The notes beneath the pieces were generated by a model that searched no databases, was not told the DNA's origin, and worked only from the letters and a program-made list of their open reading frames with translations. Source: Butyrivibrio sp. NC2002 (GTDB lineage: Bacteria; Bacillota; Clostridia; Lachnospirales; Lachnospiraceae). Taken from it: a DNA stretch of 55,395 nt. The stretch is taken from positions 146,613 to 202,007 of the forward strand of contig NZ_KL370882.1 of NCBI RefSeq assembly GCF_000702265.1, written 5' to 3'. How positions within the stretch are numbered: the first letter of the stretch is position 1; each line of letters opens with the position of its first letter. A program made the position numbers and the translations under genes. Of this stretch, positions 7,719 through 16,760 are shown piece after piece.

Positions 7719-9392
7719 ATGAGCAATAAGAAATCGTTAAAAGACAGAATTAATGATTTAAAGCTTACTCATGCAGTGAACAAGGGCTCAGGTGGCTCCA
7801 TATTCAGGCGGATGTTTTTCATGATCCGCCGATATATTGGAGTTTTCCTGGGAATAATTGTTGCCTACTTTGCTTTGCTCATTTTACTTGTTGAAATAGA
7901 AAAAAGAGATCCTTCTTCCACAATACATAGTTTGGGAGAAGCATTCTGGTATTCTATAGTTACCCTGACCACAATCGGTTACGGTGACTACTATCCCGTT
8001 ACCAATGCCGGTCGTCTGATCGCATCAATATTTGTGATCCTCGGCATTGGTCTCTTGGGTTTCTTTGTTGGTTTCATGATGGAATTTGTTTCCCGCATCA
8101 AACCGATCATCCAGCTATCAATCCATACAGCTAAGCCCTGGTACATTTTCACGGATCAGTCACAATATTCAATAATTTTTGCCGATAACATAAAGTCAGT
8201 GCGTCCTGATGCGGTAATAATCTATTCCGGAACAAAAGATGACGGCAAAATACCAAAAGCCATTTCTGTTCAATGGTCGCCCTCAGAGCTCCTTGAGCGC
8301 CGAGGTTCACTTTATGATGCACATATTATGTGTCTTAAGGATAACGAAATGGAGAATTTCCTAGACGCAATACAGCTATCGGACACGGGCGCTCCTGTTG
8401 TATGTCTTGCTAATTTCACGCCCTCGCACCATCCGATGAATATCAGCTTCTTCTCGCTCACAGACTGCACTGCGCGTCTGTTCTGGCAACAATATCCTAT
8501 ACAAAAGAAAGATGAAGTTATACTCTTTATCGGCTTTGGCTCAGCAGGAACAGTACTGCTCGACCGCGCTCTGGAGTTCAATCTCTTATATGAAGGACAG
8601 CATCTACGTTATCATGTATTTGGAAATTCCGATGAATATTGCAGAAATCGCAAACGACTCTCCGATATTGTCAGCATAAACAAAATATCCGAAACAGGCG
8701 ACAGTATCCTGTTCCACGATAGTCCATGGAATACTGATGAAAACCTGCTTGCAGAAGCAGACCGTATTGTTCTATGTGATGATTCTGAGCAGGAAAATAT
8801 TGCAATTCTGCAGACACTCCAGAAGTTCTTCTGTTTTAAAGGGGCTCTGTATATCTATAACAGTAATGTTCGAAGTGTGGCTACTCCCTTCGGTCAGACC
8901 AGAGATGTGCTCACTCCTGCTTTTGTACTGCACAACACCCTGACCGATATGGCTCTGTGCCGCCATGAAATGATGCGCTTCTATTCAGGCGGCCAAATCC
9001 CTATGTGGGAAGACCTGAACAGCCAGATCAAGGATATGAACTATACGACGACCGATCACATAAGTCTGAAGGTTCATCAGCTTCTTGGTAATGATTCTCC
9101 TAATCTGCCATTTGATGATATTCCTTCCGCTATACTTCGGAAGGCCTCTAAGGTGCGCTCGGAGCTGCCTGATGATAAGAAGGATGCTCTCAACAGGCTT
9201 GAACACGAACGTATTACCCGTTTTTACTATCTTCACAATTATCATTATGCAGAGACTACAAATGATGACACAAAGGAAAATTCTCTTCTAAAACCTTACG
9301 ATGAATTAACAGAAACAGACAAGCAAATGATCGAAGTCAGCTGGCTTCTTCTAGACGAGCTTGCATCTCATAAAGAAGCAAAGGGGCGCTAA
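7719..9392 (+). CDS. Two-TM potassium channel with TrkA-N-like domains and RyR-like C terminus
   Basis: This 557-residue protein has two membrane helices (about 38-60 and 97-120) flanking a pore loop with the K+ selectivity filter TIGYGD (85-90). Behind them lie two Rossmann-like regulatory domains of the RCK/TrkA-N kind; the second shows a clear GFGSAG dinucleotide motif (about 270-275). The C-terminal region (about 490-537) contains HERITRFYYLHNY and then LLKPYDELTE, which resembles the RyR module of some prokaryotic channels. Such proteins gate K+ flow in response to bound nucleotides or ions. AAAAGGGA precedes the start, and a strong terminator follows directly, so it is its own unit. The channel call is very firm; the RyR call rests on motif recognition. 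Confidence 0.9.
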   Translation: MSNKKSLKDRINDLKLTHAVNKGSGGSIFRRMFFMIRRYIGVFLGIIVAYFALLILLVEIEKRDPSSTIHSLGEAFWYSIVTLTTIGYGDYYPVTNAGRLIASIFVILGIGLLGFFVGFMMEFVSRIKPIIQLSIHTAKPWYIFTDQSQYSIIFADNIKSVRPDAVIIYSGTKDDGKIPKAISVQWSPSELLERRGSLYDAHIMCLKDNEMENFLDAIQLSDTGAPVVCLANFTPSHHPMNISFFSLTDCTARLFWQQYPIQKKDEVILFIGFGSAGTVLLDRALEFNLLYEGQHLRYHVFGNSDEYCRNRKRLSDIVSINKISETGDSILFHDSPWNTDENLLAEADRIVLCDDSEQENIAILQTLQKFFCFKGALYIYNSNVRSVATPFGQTRDVLTPAFVLHNTLTDMALCRHEMMRFYSGGQIPMWEDLNSQIKDMNYTTTDHISLKVHQLLGNDSPNLPFDDIPSAILRKASKVRSELPDDKKDALNRLEHERITRFYYLHNYHYAETTNDDTKENSLLKPYDELTETDKQMIEVSWLLLDELASHKEAKGR

Positions 9393-9412
9393 CTACGCCC
9401 CTATTTTTATTT
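9383..9412 (+). terminator. Rho-independent terminator of the K+ channel gene
   Basis: GGGGCG (9383-9388) and CGCCCC (9396-9401) form a stem over the stop codon, followed by TATTTTTATTT. A second long inverted repeat (9404-9419 with 9423-9438, 16 bp perfect) follows at once. Confidence 0.85.
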
Positions 9413-9431
9413 GATAGGAAATTCCTATCAA

Positions 9432-9535
9432 ATAAAAAACGCTCCGCTATGGATGCGACCGATGCACAGAAGTATATTGCAAGCTAAAGCTTGCGCGCAT
9501 CGGCGCGCAAAGAGTTGCAAAGCAACTCTTTGTTC
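9432..9535. repeat. Intergenic repeat element and hairpin string
   Basis: Bases 9432-9458 recur exactly, inverted, at 25811-25837 (27 nt). The stretch that follows holds hairpins such as GCAAGCTAAAGCTTGC and a stem AAAGAGTTGC with GCAACTCTTT. No gene is seen. It looks like a dispersed extragenic element. Confidence 0.6.
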
Positions 9536-9629
9536 TTATTGAAAAAAGAGAGGGTTGATGTAATATTAAATTAAATACTAGTAATTGAATGATGCGATTA
9601 AGTTAAATTAATAAATTTTGGGAGATGAT

Positions 9630-10661
9630 ATGAGACCAAAACAAAAGGTAACACTTAAGGATATTGCCGAAAAACTGGGAGTATCGGTTGTAACCGTGTC
9701 GAATTCCCTTGCCGGGCGCCCCGGTGTAAGTGATGAGATGAGGGTGAAAATAAGGGATGCAGCTATAAGTGCTGGGCTTGATCCCGAGAAATATCAGAAA
9801 AAGAAAATCCTAAGTGAAGTCCCGGAAGGAATGACTGCAAAAAGCATTGGAGTGCTTGTTTCCGAAAGATATATGCACGTAGGAAAGTCTATGTACTGGG
9901 ATATGTACCAGAAAACGGCATATGTCATTTCGAGGTTCAAGTGTTTTAGCTCGCTTATCATAGTCCCTGACAGATCACAAAAGGCAGATCCGCCTGAGAT
10001 CAAGGGACTGGACGGAATCATCATCATCGGACATATCAGAGATGTGATGCTTAAGAAAATCCTTAATAATGCAAGGTGCACGGTCGTTTTTCTCGATGAA
10101 CAGACTCATTTGGGAGACTACTCGGCAGTTCTTTCCGGCAATTATTATGGAATGTACAAAGCAACAAGGGAGCTGGTAACAGCGGGACATAAAGAGATAG
10201 GCTTTGTGGGGGCGCTTGAATATTCAGGGAACATTATTGACAGATATTATGGTTATAAAAAATGCATGAGACAAAATAACCTTCAGGTCAATCCCGACTA
10301 TATTTTAAGTGACAGAACAGGAGATGATGAGGAGGCAAAGATTGTCCTTCCTCAAAAGCTCCCCACTGCTTTTGCCTGCAGCAGCGATTATGCGGCGAGC
10401 ATCCTCTACGATGCACTTCGCGAAAGGGGACTGAATGTCCCGAGCGATATATCTCTTGTAGGGTATGATAATTACCTCTACGGAGGCGAAATCGAGATGA
10501 TTCTTACAACCTATAACGTGGATATGCTTAGGATGGCAGAAAGAGCTGTTTCTCAAGTGCTGAAGGAAATCAAAGATCCTGCGGCATCCGGTGAGATTAT
10601 CGAGATCGACTCATACATAATAAGAAGAGAGTCGATAAAAAGGTGCAGAAATGAAAAATAA
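9630..10661 (+). CDS. LacI-family transcriptional regulator (first of a pair)
   Basis: The LacI helix-turn-helix lies at the very N terminus: VTLKDIAEKLGVSVVTVSNS (residues 6-25), followed by the hinge. The rest is a periplasmic-binding-protein-like sugar-sensing domain, with FACSSDYAASILYDALRERG and the ISLVGYDNY motif typical of the family. I set the start at the ATG at 9630 because GGGAG sits five bases before it. The stop codon overlaps the next LacI gene by 11 bases, so the two are translationally coupled. It probably represses or activates the nearby ABC-transporter operon in response to a sugar; the ligand is unknown. Confidence 0.9.
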   Translation: MRPKQKVTLKDIAEKLGVSVVTVSNSLAGRPGVSDEMRVKIRDAAISAGLDPEKYQKKKILSEVPEGMTAKSIGVLVSERYMHVGKSMYWDMYQKTAYVISRFKCFSSLIIVPDRSQKADPPEIKGLDGIIIIGHIRDVMLKKILNNARCTVVFLDEQTHLGDYSAVLSGNYYGMYKATRELVTAGHKEIGFVGALEYSGNIIDRYYGYKKCMRQNNLQVNPDYILSDRTGDDEEAKIVLPQKLPTAFACSSDYAASILYDALRERGLNVPSDISLVGYDNYLYGGEIEMILTTYNVDMLRMAERAVSQVLKEIKDPAASGEIIEIDSYIIRRESIKRCRNEK

Positions 10662-11679
10662 TGTCACACTATCTGATATAGCAAAAAAAATCGGAGTAAG
10701 TCAGGTTACGGTATCCAAGGCTTTGTCCGGAAAAAGCGGAGTGAGCAGGGAACTGCGAAATAAAATAGTAAAGACCGCGGATGAGATGGGTTATACAATA
10801 ACACGCGCTTCTAAAAAGAAGACGGGGAAAACCCAGTGCAGCGTTGGGGTTATAGCTTCAGAGAGATTCCTTAGGGACAAGGAAGCTTTTTATTGGAAGC
10901 TTTATCAGGAGCTTGCCATAGTTTTTTCCAAGGAGCGTATTAACTCTCTTTTGGAGGTTGTGACAACAGAAGCTGAGAGCTGCAAAGAAGAGCCAAATCT
11001 CCTCATGCAGGGAAAAATAGATGCACTTATAATCCTTGGAGCTTTTGATACAGAGTATCTTTTTATGTTAAATAACAGCTGTAATGTACCGCTGCTTTCA
11101 GTTGATTCGCTGTATTACGAGATTGATGGAGATGCGGTCATTATCGACAACATGGCCGGAGGATATAAGATGACGGAATATCTTCTTGGACTTGGACACA
11201 AAAAGATAGGATACGTCGGCAGCTTAAATAATACTCCAAGCATCGATGACAGATACATGGGCTATTGTAAAGCGCTGATACTTAATGGGATAACGCCCTG
11301 CGAAGAGTGGCACATAGCTGACAGAGACAATGATAAAAGTGTAAAGGATCCGGAAGATTTCTCACTTCCTGCTGCAGATAAGATGCCAACAGCATTCTTC
11401 TGTAATTGCGACTATGTGGCGCAGCTTTTTATAGAGAAGCTGAAAATGAGCGGCTACAAGGTGCCGGAAGATGTTTCCGTGGTGGGATTTGATAATTACG
11501 TCCCTCGAATGAAAGCGCAGCTAGGACTTACGACCTATGAGGTTGACCTTACAGAAGTTGCAGCTATGACTGCTTCAAAGGTAAGGAAGATCATGGGAAT
11601 CAGCAGGGGCAAATACACAACCAGCGTAGTAAGAGGCAGGATCATCGAGCGAGAATCCGCAAAGGGTATCACTTCTTGA
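10651..11679 (+). CDS. LacI-family transcriptional regulator (second of a pair)
   Basis: The LacI DNA-binding motif VTLSDIAKKIGVSQVTVSKA sits at residues 4-23, with a ligand-binding domain behind it (FFCNCDYVAQLFIEKL, VSVVGFDNYVPRM). It is a diverged paralogue of the preceding gene, which it overlaps by 11 bases; AAAGGTG upstream of the ATG serves as its ribosome-binding site. The tandem arrangement suggests a local duplication, and the two might form a heterodimer or read two sugars. The convergent esterase/ABC operon is the obvious target. Confidence 0.9.
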   Translation: MKNNVTLSDIAKKIGVSQVTVSKALSGKSGVSRELRNKIVKTADEMGYTITRASKKKTGKTQCSVGVIASERFLRDKEAFYWKLYQELAIVFSKERINSLLEVVTTEAESCKEEPNLLMQGKIDALIILGAFDTEYLFMLNNSCNVPLLSVDSLYYEIDGDAVIIDNMAGGYKMTEYLLGLGHKKIGYVGSLNNTPSIDDRYMGYCKALILNGITPCEEWHIADRDNDKSVKDPEDFSLPAADKMPTAFFCNCDYVAQLFIEKLKMSGYKVPEDVSVVGFDNYVPRMKAQLGLTTYEVDLTEVAAMTASKVRKIMGISRGKYTTSVVRGRIIERESAKGITS

Positions 11680-11702
11680 ACACAAGAATTTTAAAAAAAT
11701 TG

Positions 11703-11776
11703 AAACCTCCCGCATCCCCAAGAGGCAATGCACCCGCTCCATGGCTCCTCCGGTGAAAATTAAATGCGGGAAGTTT
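11703..11776. terminator. Long-loop terminator-like inverted repeat between convergent genes
   Basis: AAACCTCCCGCAT (11703-11715) pairs with ATGCGGGAAGTTT (11764-11776) with one mismatch. It lies between the convergent LacI pair and the esterase gene and may serve both. The long loop and weak T-run make it a moderate call. Confidence 0.45.
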
Positions 11777-11779
11777 TGA

Positions 11780-12403
11780 TCAGTTATTGATTACCCATGC
11801 AAATGCTTTGGCGGTTCTTAGTTCCGGGTCTGTGAAATGATTGCCTTCATTCCACTCTAAAACAGTTTTTATTCCCTGTGATGATAGAATGTCGTAGGCT
11901 TCTTCCATTTTCTGTTTAACGGATGCCATGACCGGATTTTTTGTTTTTGCCTCTTTATTGCCAAGGCTTAAGTACACGCATCCAGTCTCTAGTCTATTGT
12001 CCCTGATATGATCCGTAAATCCCGGGAACCACATAGACGGTGATGCTGCGGCTACGCCGCTAAATACATCGGTACAGGATGCAGCCCACAGTGCAAACAA
12101 TCCGGCAAGAGAATAGCCTCCTATATAATACGTCGCGCTTTTGTCCGTGCAGGCTGCAAGGACTTCCTTAAGTGTCTCTTCTGCTCCTTCCCCAAAATCG
12201 TCCCTGCCAAAAACCGCAGGCGCCTTCCATGGTGATAATTCTTTATTCCAATCCTTTACTTTAAAAGCACGCATCAGAAAATCTGCATCTGTCTGCTTTT
12301 GGATGATCATGCACTCATTTTCTATGCTTTCAGCATCATGTTCATCGATCATCTGGATCAACACGATTTTTGATTCTTTGTTGCCGTATTCAAGCATTTC
12401 CAT
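11780..12403 (-). CDS. Small esterase, alpha/beta-hydrolase fold
   Basis: This 207-residue hydrolase has the nucleophile elbow GGYSLAGL (G-x-S-x-(A/G)-G type, Ser in YSLAG) and the acid/histidine end EWNEGNHFTDPE. The mid-chain motif AAASPSMWFPGF is typical of the putative-esterase (EstD-like) family that deacylates sugars or small esters. It is the last gene of the leftward ABC-transporter operon, starting 21 bases after the permease stop. No signal peptide is seen, so it probably removes acyl groups from imported oligosaccharides in the cytoplasm. The ribosome-binding site is weak, so coupling to the upstream gene is likely. Confidence 0.8.
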   Translation of the reverse strand: MEMLEYGNKESKIVLIQMIDEHDAESIENECMIIQKQTDADFLMRAFKVKDWNKELSPWKAPAVFGRDDFGEGAEETLKEVLAACTDKSATYYIGGYSLAGLFALWAASCTDVFSGVAAASPSMWFPGFTDHIRDNRLETGCVYLSLGNKEAKTKNPVMASVKQKMEEAYDILSSQGIKTVLEWNEGNHFTDPELRTAKAFAWVINN

Positions 12404-12424
12404 AGTTTGATCACGAGATCGCCG

Positions 12425-13339
12425 TCAGCCTTTGACAGCTCCGGCCATCATTCCTTTTACAAGTTTATCCTGGAAGACAATGAACAAGGATATCATGGGC
12501 AGAACTGACAAAGTCAGAACCGCCAGAATGATTGGTATGTCCATAGAATGTTCTCCCTTAAACTGTCCAAGTGCAAGGGGAAGTGTCTTTTTACCGGGTG
12601 TTATGATCAGAGTATTTGCAAAAGCAAATTCATTCCACATAGCTACTCCGTTGTAAATTGCAAGTGTTGACAATCCTGACTTGGAGAGTGGCAATATCAT
12701 TTTAAAGAAATTCTGGTAGCGATTGCAACCATCTATTTCAGCCGACTCCTCGATTTCCTTCGGAATAGTCTTCATAAATGCAGTCAGGATAAATACTGAC
12801 ATCGGCAGCGAAAAAGCCACGTACGGGCCAATGAGCGCTTTTAATGAGTCATATATTCCAACACTTGTTGTGAGCTTGAAAATAGGAATAAGCGTTACAT
12901 GCATCGGTACAGACATCATCGCAACTATTCCCGCGTAAATCAAAGCATTAAATTTGAATTTCATTCTGGCGAGCGGATATGCTGCACATGAAGAGATAAT
13001 AAGCATAAGTACCAGAGATATTGCAACTACTATCACGCTTCTAAAGAAGAATCCAAAGAAGCCGTGTGCTACAACTTCAACGTAATTCATGAAATACCAG
13101 GGATCCGGTAAATGGAATACGCCCTGCTGAAGCATATCGAACTGCTTACGAAACGAGTTGAGCAGCATGAATATGAAGGGTGTGAGCGTAAGCACAAGTT
13201 GAAAAAGTGCAAATATAAAAGCAATAGTCCATGCGATCGCAGATTTGATCTTTGACTTTTTATATTCAGTTTCATTTATGGTATCCAGAGAATTATCCAT
13301 GGCTGCCATATCCTCTTTATTATCATTGGTAATTGTCAT
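12425..13339 (-). CDS. Carbohydrate ABC transporter permease (MalG type)
   Basis: This 304-residue membrane protein has about six helices and the ABC-permease EAA loop EIEESAEIDGCNRYQNFFKM, where the ATPase docks. The end of the chain (FQDKLVKGMMAGAVKG) is the standard MalG-family tail. It starts directly after the stop of the partner permease, behind GGAGG, so the two are coupled. No ATPase gene lies in the operon; these importers normally share a multi-sugar MsmK-like ATPase encoded elsewhere. Confidence 0.93.
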   Translation of the reverse strand: MTITNDNKEDMAAMDNSLDTINETEYKKSKIKSAIAWTIAFIFALFQLVLTLTPFIFMLLNSFRKQFDMLQQGVFHLPDPWYFMNYVEVVAHGFFGFFFRSVIVVAISLVLMLIISSCAAYPLARMKFKFNALIYAGIVAMMSVPMHVTLIPIFKLTTSVGIYDSLKALIGPYVAFSLPMSVFILTAFMKTIPKEIEESAEIDGCNRYQNFFKMILPLSKSGLSTLAIYNGVAMWNEFAFANTLIITPGKKTLPLALGQFKGEHSMDIPIILAVLTLSVLPMISLFIVFQDKLVKGMMAGAVKG

Positions 13340-14251
13340 TTAATAATCCTCCTTAACCTTGAATACTTTGTTAAAGAGCAGTGCTATGGCTGTTATCATG
13401 ATGAACATTCCTGCTGCAACACATGAACCGTATCCCATGTTAAACTGCTGGAATGAAAGCTTGTACATATATGTAGCCATAAGTTCAGTTGATCCTGAAG
13501 GTCCGCCCTGAGTCATATTCCAGATCATATCAAAGTATTTCAGTGATCCTATAAGTGACATAGTGCATGCTGTCTTGAAGATAGGTCCGAGAAGCGGAAT
13601 TGCTATCATTCTGACATATTGTCCTCTTGTAGCACCGTCAATGATAGCTGCCTCATAGATCGTAGTATCAATATTTCCATATCCGGCTATGAAATAAACC
13701 ATATAAAAAGGTGTAAACTGCCATGCCATGACACCTATAACCGTAAACAGAGCATTGGGAGAGCTTCCCAAAAGGTCAATTGTTGTTCTTTTGCCCTGGA
13801 TTATGGTTGCAAGTGACGAAATGATGCCTCCGTTAGTTGCAAGCGCATAAATAAAGAGGAATGCTATTGCTACCGAACTCATGAGGTACGGCAAAAACCA
13901 AATGATCTTAAAAATATTGAATTTTTTTCCTCCTGCATCCAAAAATGTTGCAAGAAGCATTCCAATAGGAATCTGTAAAAGAATAGAAAACACCATTACG
14001 ATCAGGTTGTGCTGAAATGATCTCCAGAACATCGCATCTTTAAGAAGTGCTTTCCAGTTGTCAAAACCTATAAATACTCTGTCAGCAGATATACCGTTCC
14101 ATTTGTAGCTACTGATCACAAACGTATCTATGACAGGATATATGATAAATATCGCTATTAGTATAAGAGCAGGCAACAGGAACACCGTTGCTGCCCTAGC
14201 AGTACTTCTTGCCTTTGCCTGAGCAAGCCCTTCATTTTTTTCTTTTCCCAC
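13340..14251 (-). CDS. Sugar ABC transporter permease (MalF type)
   Basis: The protein has six membrane helices, starting with FLLPALILIAIFIIYPVI, and the EAA motif YEAAIIDGATRGQYVRMIAIP. I chose the GTG at 14251 as start because GGAAGGAG lies five bases upstream; an in-frame ATG 17 codons earlier has no such site and would add a polar stretch not typical of the family. The resulting 303 residues fit the usual size. It pairs with the permease at 12425 and the binding protein at 14378. Confidence 0.92.
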   Translation of the reverse strand: MGKEKNEGLAQAKARSTARAATVFLLPALILIAIFIIYPVIDTFVISSYKWNGISADRVFIGFDNWKALLKDAMFWRSFQHNLIVMVFSILLQIPIGMLLATFLDAGGKKFNIFKIIWFLPYLMSSVAIAFLFIYALATNGGIISSLATIIQGKRTTIDLLGSSPNALFTVIGVMAWQFTPFYMVYFIAGYGNIDTTIYEAAIIDGATRGQYVRMIAIPLLGPIFKTACTMSLIGSLKYFDMIWNMTQGGPSGSTELMATYMYKLSFQQFNMGYGSCVAAGMFIMITAIALLFNKVFKVKEDY

Positions 14252-14304
14252 ATTAGCTCCTTCCCTGTCGCCTATCAGACGAATCATTTTAAAATAATGC
14301 AAAA

Positions 14305-14336
14305 TGCCCGCAGGAAATATAGTATTCCTGCGGGCA
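14305..14336 (-). promoter_or_regulatory. Intra-operon hairpin after the binding-protein gene
   Basis: TGCCCGCAGGAA (14305-14316) pairs perfectly over 12 bp with TTCCTGCGGGCA (14325-14336). It lies between the binding-protein stop and the permease start. Such hairpins protect the upstream mRNA or weaken read-through, so more binding protein than permease is made. Confidence 0.7.
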
Positions 14337-14377
14337 GTAATCTTTATACGGCCGCAGTAAAGAACATTATTACCGTC

Positions 14378-15856
14378 TTACTGCTCAGCTATTGCTTTCT
14401 GCATTGCCTCATCCTCTTCCTGTCCGATTTCCTCAGGAGTCTTCTCGAGGCCGAAGAGCTCTGTCATGCAGTTCTTGTGTACTTCTGTAACAGACGCAGG
14501 AAGATACTGGTCATACCAAAGCTGTACGTTTGATGCGCTAAAGAATACGTCAGCAACGATCTTGTCGTTAGGGTCATCAACTGTTTCAGCACCATAACCC
14601 TTGATTGAAGGGATCGCACCTACTGATACCTGCATATCGTTGTAGGTCTCATCATTGTAGTACTGAGTTGCAAGAACATAGCAAGCATCAAGTTTTTCCT
14701 GATCAACTGATCCATCTTCCTTGAAACAGTTAAATGAAAATCCGTTACCGATAGCTGTTCCGATTTCTACGTTCTGAGGAACACCTGCTTCTTTAGCTTC
14801 TGTATCTTCAGGGAAACGGAATACTCCGATGTTCTCTGTGTACCATTCTTCATTGTCGTTCTTCATAGCTGATGACTGCCATGAACCATGAAGCATCATT
14901 GCTGCCGAACCGTCATACATAAGTGCTCTGTCCTGGTTGTCGTCTGCTGTAAGTGAGTTAACACCATCCGGGAAATATCCCTTCTTAACCCAATCCTGAA
15001 TCTTCTCAGCTGCATAAATGAATGCAGGGCTGTTGAAAGAACCGCCGTTTTCCTGAGTGTAAGCTGCATCGAATTCTGCATTTCCTGAATGACGTGCTAC
15101 GAGATACATGTAGTACATGGATCCTGTCCACTTTGAAGCGTTTGCAAGAGCGAAAGGAATGTAGCCTGCACTCTTAAGCTTTTCACAAGCTGCCTCGAGT
15201 TCATCGATAGTTGTAGGAACTTCGATTCCCTGCTCAGCAAAAATTGTCTTGTTGTAGTAGATATCACATCCTGAAAGTCCACCAAAAGGAATAGCAAGAA
15301 GCTTTCCATCGTATGAAGACTGTGCTATAGCAGCATCGATAAATTCAGGATGATCATACTTTGCATACATATCTGTGATATCATTTGCAAAACCTGACTT
15401 GTAGTACTCAGCCATAGGACCGCCGCCCCAGTGCATGTACATGTCAGGACACTGACCTGAACTCATTGCAACTACGAGCTGCTGCTTGTAGTTATCGTTC
15501 TGCTGGTGAACCTGAGTAACCTTGATGTTGGGATAATCTGCCATGAATCTCTGAACAGCAGCTTCCTGAGTTGATTTTCCGGGATCGTCTGTTGCGATAT
15601 CCCACAAAAGGATCTCAAGTGGCTCTGTTGTCAGTGTAGGCAGATTCTTTCCATCTGTCTGCTTGCCTGTGCCGGAATCAGCTGTGTCAGTAGCTTCTGA
15701 TGCTTCCTCTGTTGCTGCTTCTGTTGTCTCAGAAGCTTCTGCAGTAGCATCTGCCCCATCTGATGCCGGTGCAGGAGAGGATGATCCACCGCAGCCTGCG
15801 AGTGTGGCAACTGTAAGTACTGTTGCCATTAGAGTTGACAATACTTTTTTTCTCAT
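14378..15856 (-). CDS. Extracellular sugar-binding lipoprotein of the ABC transporter
   Basis: This 492-residue protein opens with a lipoprotein signal (MRKKVLSTLMATVLTVATLA, lipobox LAGC with Cys22), then a Ser/Thr/Ala/Glu-rich linker (about 25-70), then a family-1 solute-binding domain. The motifs YNKTIFAEQGIEVPTTIDEL and MLHGSWQSSAM are typical of carbohydrate-binding proteins. It is the first gene of the leftward operon, with GAAGGGAGA before the ATG. Its sugar is unknown; rhamnose- or xylose-containing oligosaccharides are possible given the neighbouring glycosidases, but that is inference. Confidence 0.93.
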   Translation of the reverse strand: MRKKVLSTLMATVLTVATLAGCGGSSSPAPASDGADATAEASETTEAATEEASEATDTADSGTGKQTDGKNLPTLTTEPLEILLWDIATDDPGKSTQEAAVQRFMADYPNIKVTQVHQQNDNYKQQLVVAMSSGQCPDMYMHWGGGPMAEYYKSGFANDITDMYAKYDHPEFIDAAIAQSSYDGKLLAIPFGGLSGCDIYYNKTIFAEQGIEVPTTIDELEAACEKLKSAGYIPFALANASKWTGSMYYMYLVARHSGNAEFDAAYTQENGGSFNSPAFIYAAEKIQDWVKKGYFPDGVNSLTADDNQDRALMYDGSAAMMLHGSWQSSAMKNDNEEWYTENIGVFRFPEDTEAKEAGVPQNVEIGTAIGNGFSFNCFKEDGSVDQEKLDACYVLATQYYNDETYNDMQVSVGAIPSIKGYGAETVDDPNDKIVADVFFSASNVQLWYDQYLPASVTEVHKNCMTELFGLEKTPEEIGQEEDEAMQKAIAEQ

Positions 15857-15880
15857 ACTAGTTCTCCCTTCTTGAAGCTG

Positions 15881-15911
15881 TTTTCAGATATTTCCCTATA
15901 CGATCTGAAAA
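15881..15911 (-). promoter_or_regulatory. Inverted repeat in the leader of the binding-protein gene
   Basis: TTTTCAGAT (15881-15889) and ATCTGAAAA (15903-15911) form a 9-bp inverted repeat just before the ribosome-binding site. It could be a regulator operator or an mRNA hairpin. It lacks the central CG typical of LacI operators. Confidence 0.4.
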
Positions 15912-16028
15912 TATCTATTTCTTTACTTATTATCCTAAAATATGTCAGATTATATTACGTATCAAAAATTGCTATATAATTAACCAAAATTGCTCTTTTT
16001 GTTCGGCGGTTTCCTCACGATTAATTTA

Positions 16029-16066
16029 AAAAAGGAGATGATCCGCAAAAACACGGCCATCTCCCT
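16029..16066 (-). terminator. Terminator of the SGNH hydrolase gene
   Basis: On the minus strand, GGGAGATGGCC pairs with the later GGATCATCTCC around a T-rich loop and is followed by TTTTTTAAAT. It begins 49 bases after the stop at 16115. Confidence 0.7.
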
Positions 16067-16114
16067 ATCTCTTTTGTATTATTCAATTACTTAAAATCAT
16101 AATCGTTTCTAAAT

Positions 16115-16717
16115 TTACTCACCAATTATTGCTTTTATATTCTTTTCTATGAAAGGTCCCCACCAGGATCTGTACCCTTCCAGGGTTGGATGTATCGGGT
16201 CATTCATAAATTTTTCATAGTCACTACTTTTTACGGCTGTAAACGAAGGCTCATTCCAGAGGTCAATAACGTATATTCCCCATTTATCCGCAATCTGTTT
16301 AAGCAGCTTGACCATGCCCTCATACTGAGGAGAATCGTATCTTGTTCCTGTATAAAAAGCGATTGGACATCCCCACTTCTTTTTGGCGTAGCAAATGACA
16401 TATTCTATAGCACCCGCTATTGTTTGAACATCGAATAAATCTATATCTTTTCCATCTGAAACTTCACCCAGCGGATAGTTTTTGGATGCATCATTTGTCG
16501 ATAATTGGCAGATAAATAAATCCGCTGATACTGCGTCTATTTTCTTTAATCTGCTCACATAAGAGCTCTCGTCCTCATCTACAAGTGTAGTGCCGGAGAC
16601 AGCTTCTTTTATCATCTCATATCCATTTTTTTCGCAGATAATGTCGGCAAATGATACTCCACCGGCCGCTGAACCATAAGTCACCGAAGACCCCAAAAAT
16701 ATTATTCTTTTCCCCAT
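16115..16717 (-). CDS. SGNH/GDSL-type esterase
   Basis: This 200-residue protein shows the SGNH blocks: IIFLGSSVTYGS at residues 4-15 (Ser in GSSVTYG as nucleophile), LSTNDASKN (Asn block) and DPIHPTLEGYRSW with the D-x-x-H pair. Enzymes of this family remove acetyl or other acyl groups from polysaccharides or lipids. No signal peptide is present, so it is likely cytoplasmic. It has its own ribosome-binding site (GAGGAG) and terminator, between the ABC operon and the rhamnosidase gene, which suggests a role in deacetylating imported oligosaccharides. Confidence 0.88.
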   Translation of the reverse strand: MGKRIIFLGSSVTYGSAAGGVSFADIICEKNGYEMIKEAVSGTTLVDEDESSYVSRLKKIDAVSADLFICQLSTNDASKNYPLGEVSDGKDIDLFDVQTIAGAIEYVICYAKKKWGCPIAFYTGTRYDSPQYEGMVKLLKQIADKWGIYVIDLWNEPSFTAVKSSDYEKFMNDPIHPTLEGYRSWWGPFIEKNIKAIIGE

Positions 16718-16760
16718 AAAAATGCTCCTCTGCTATTTTTAAAAATATAGTATCACAATT

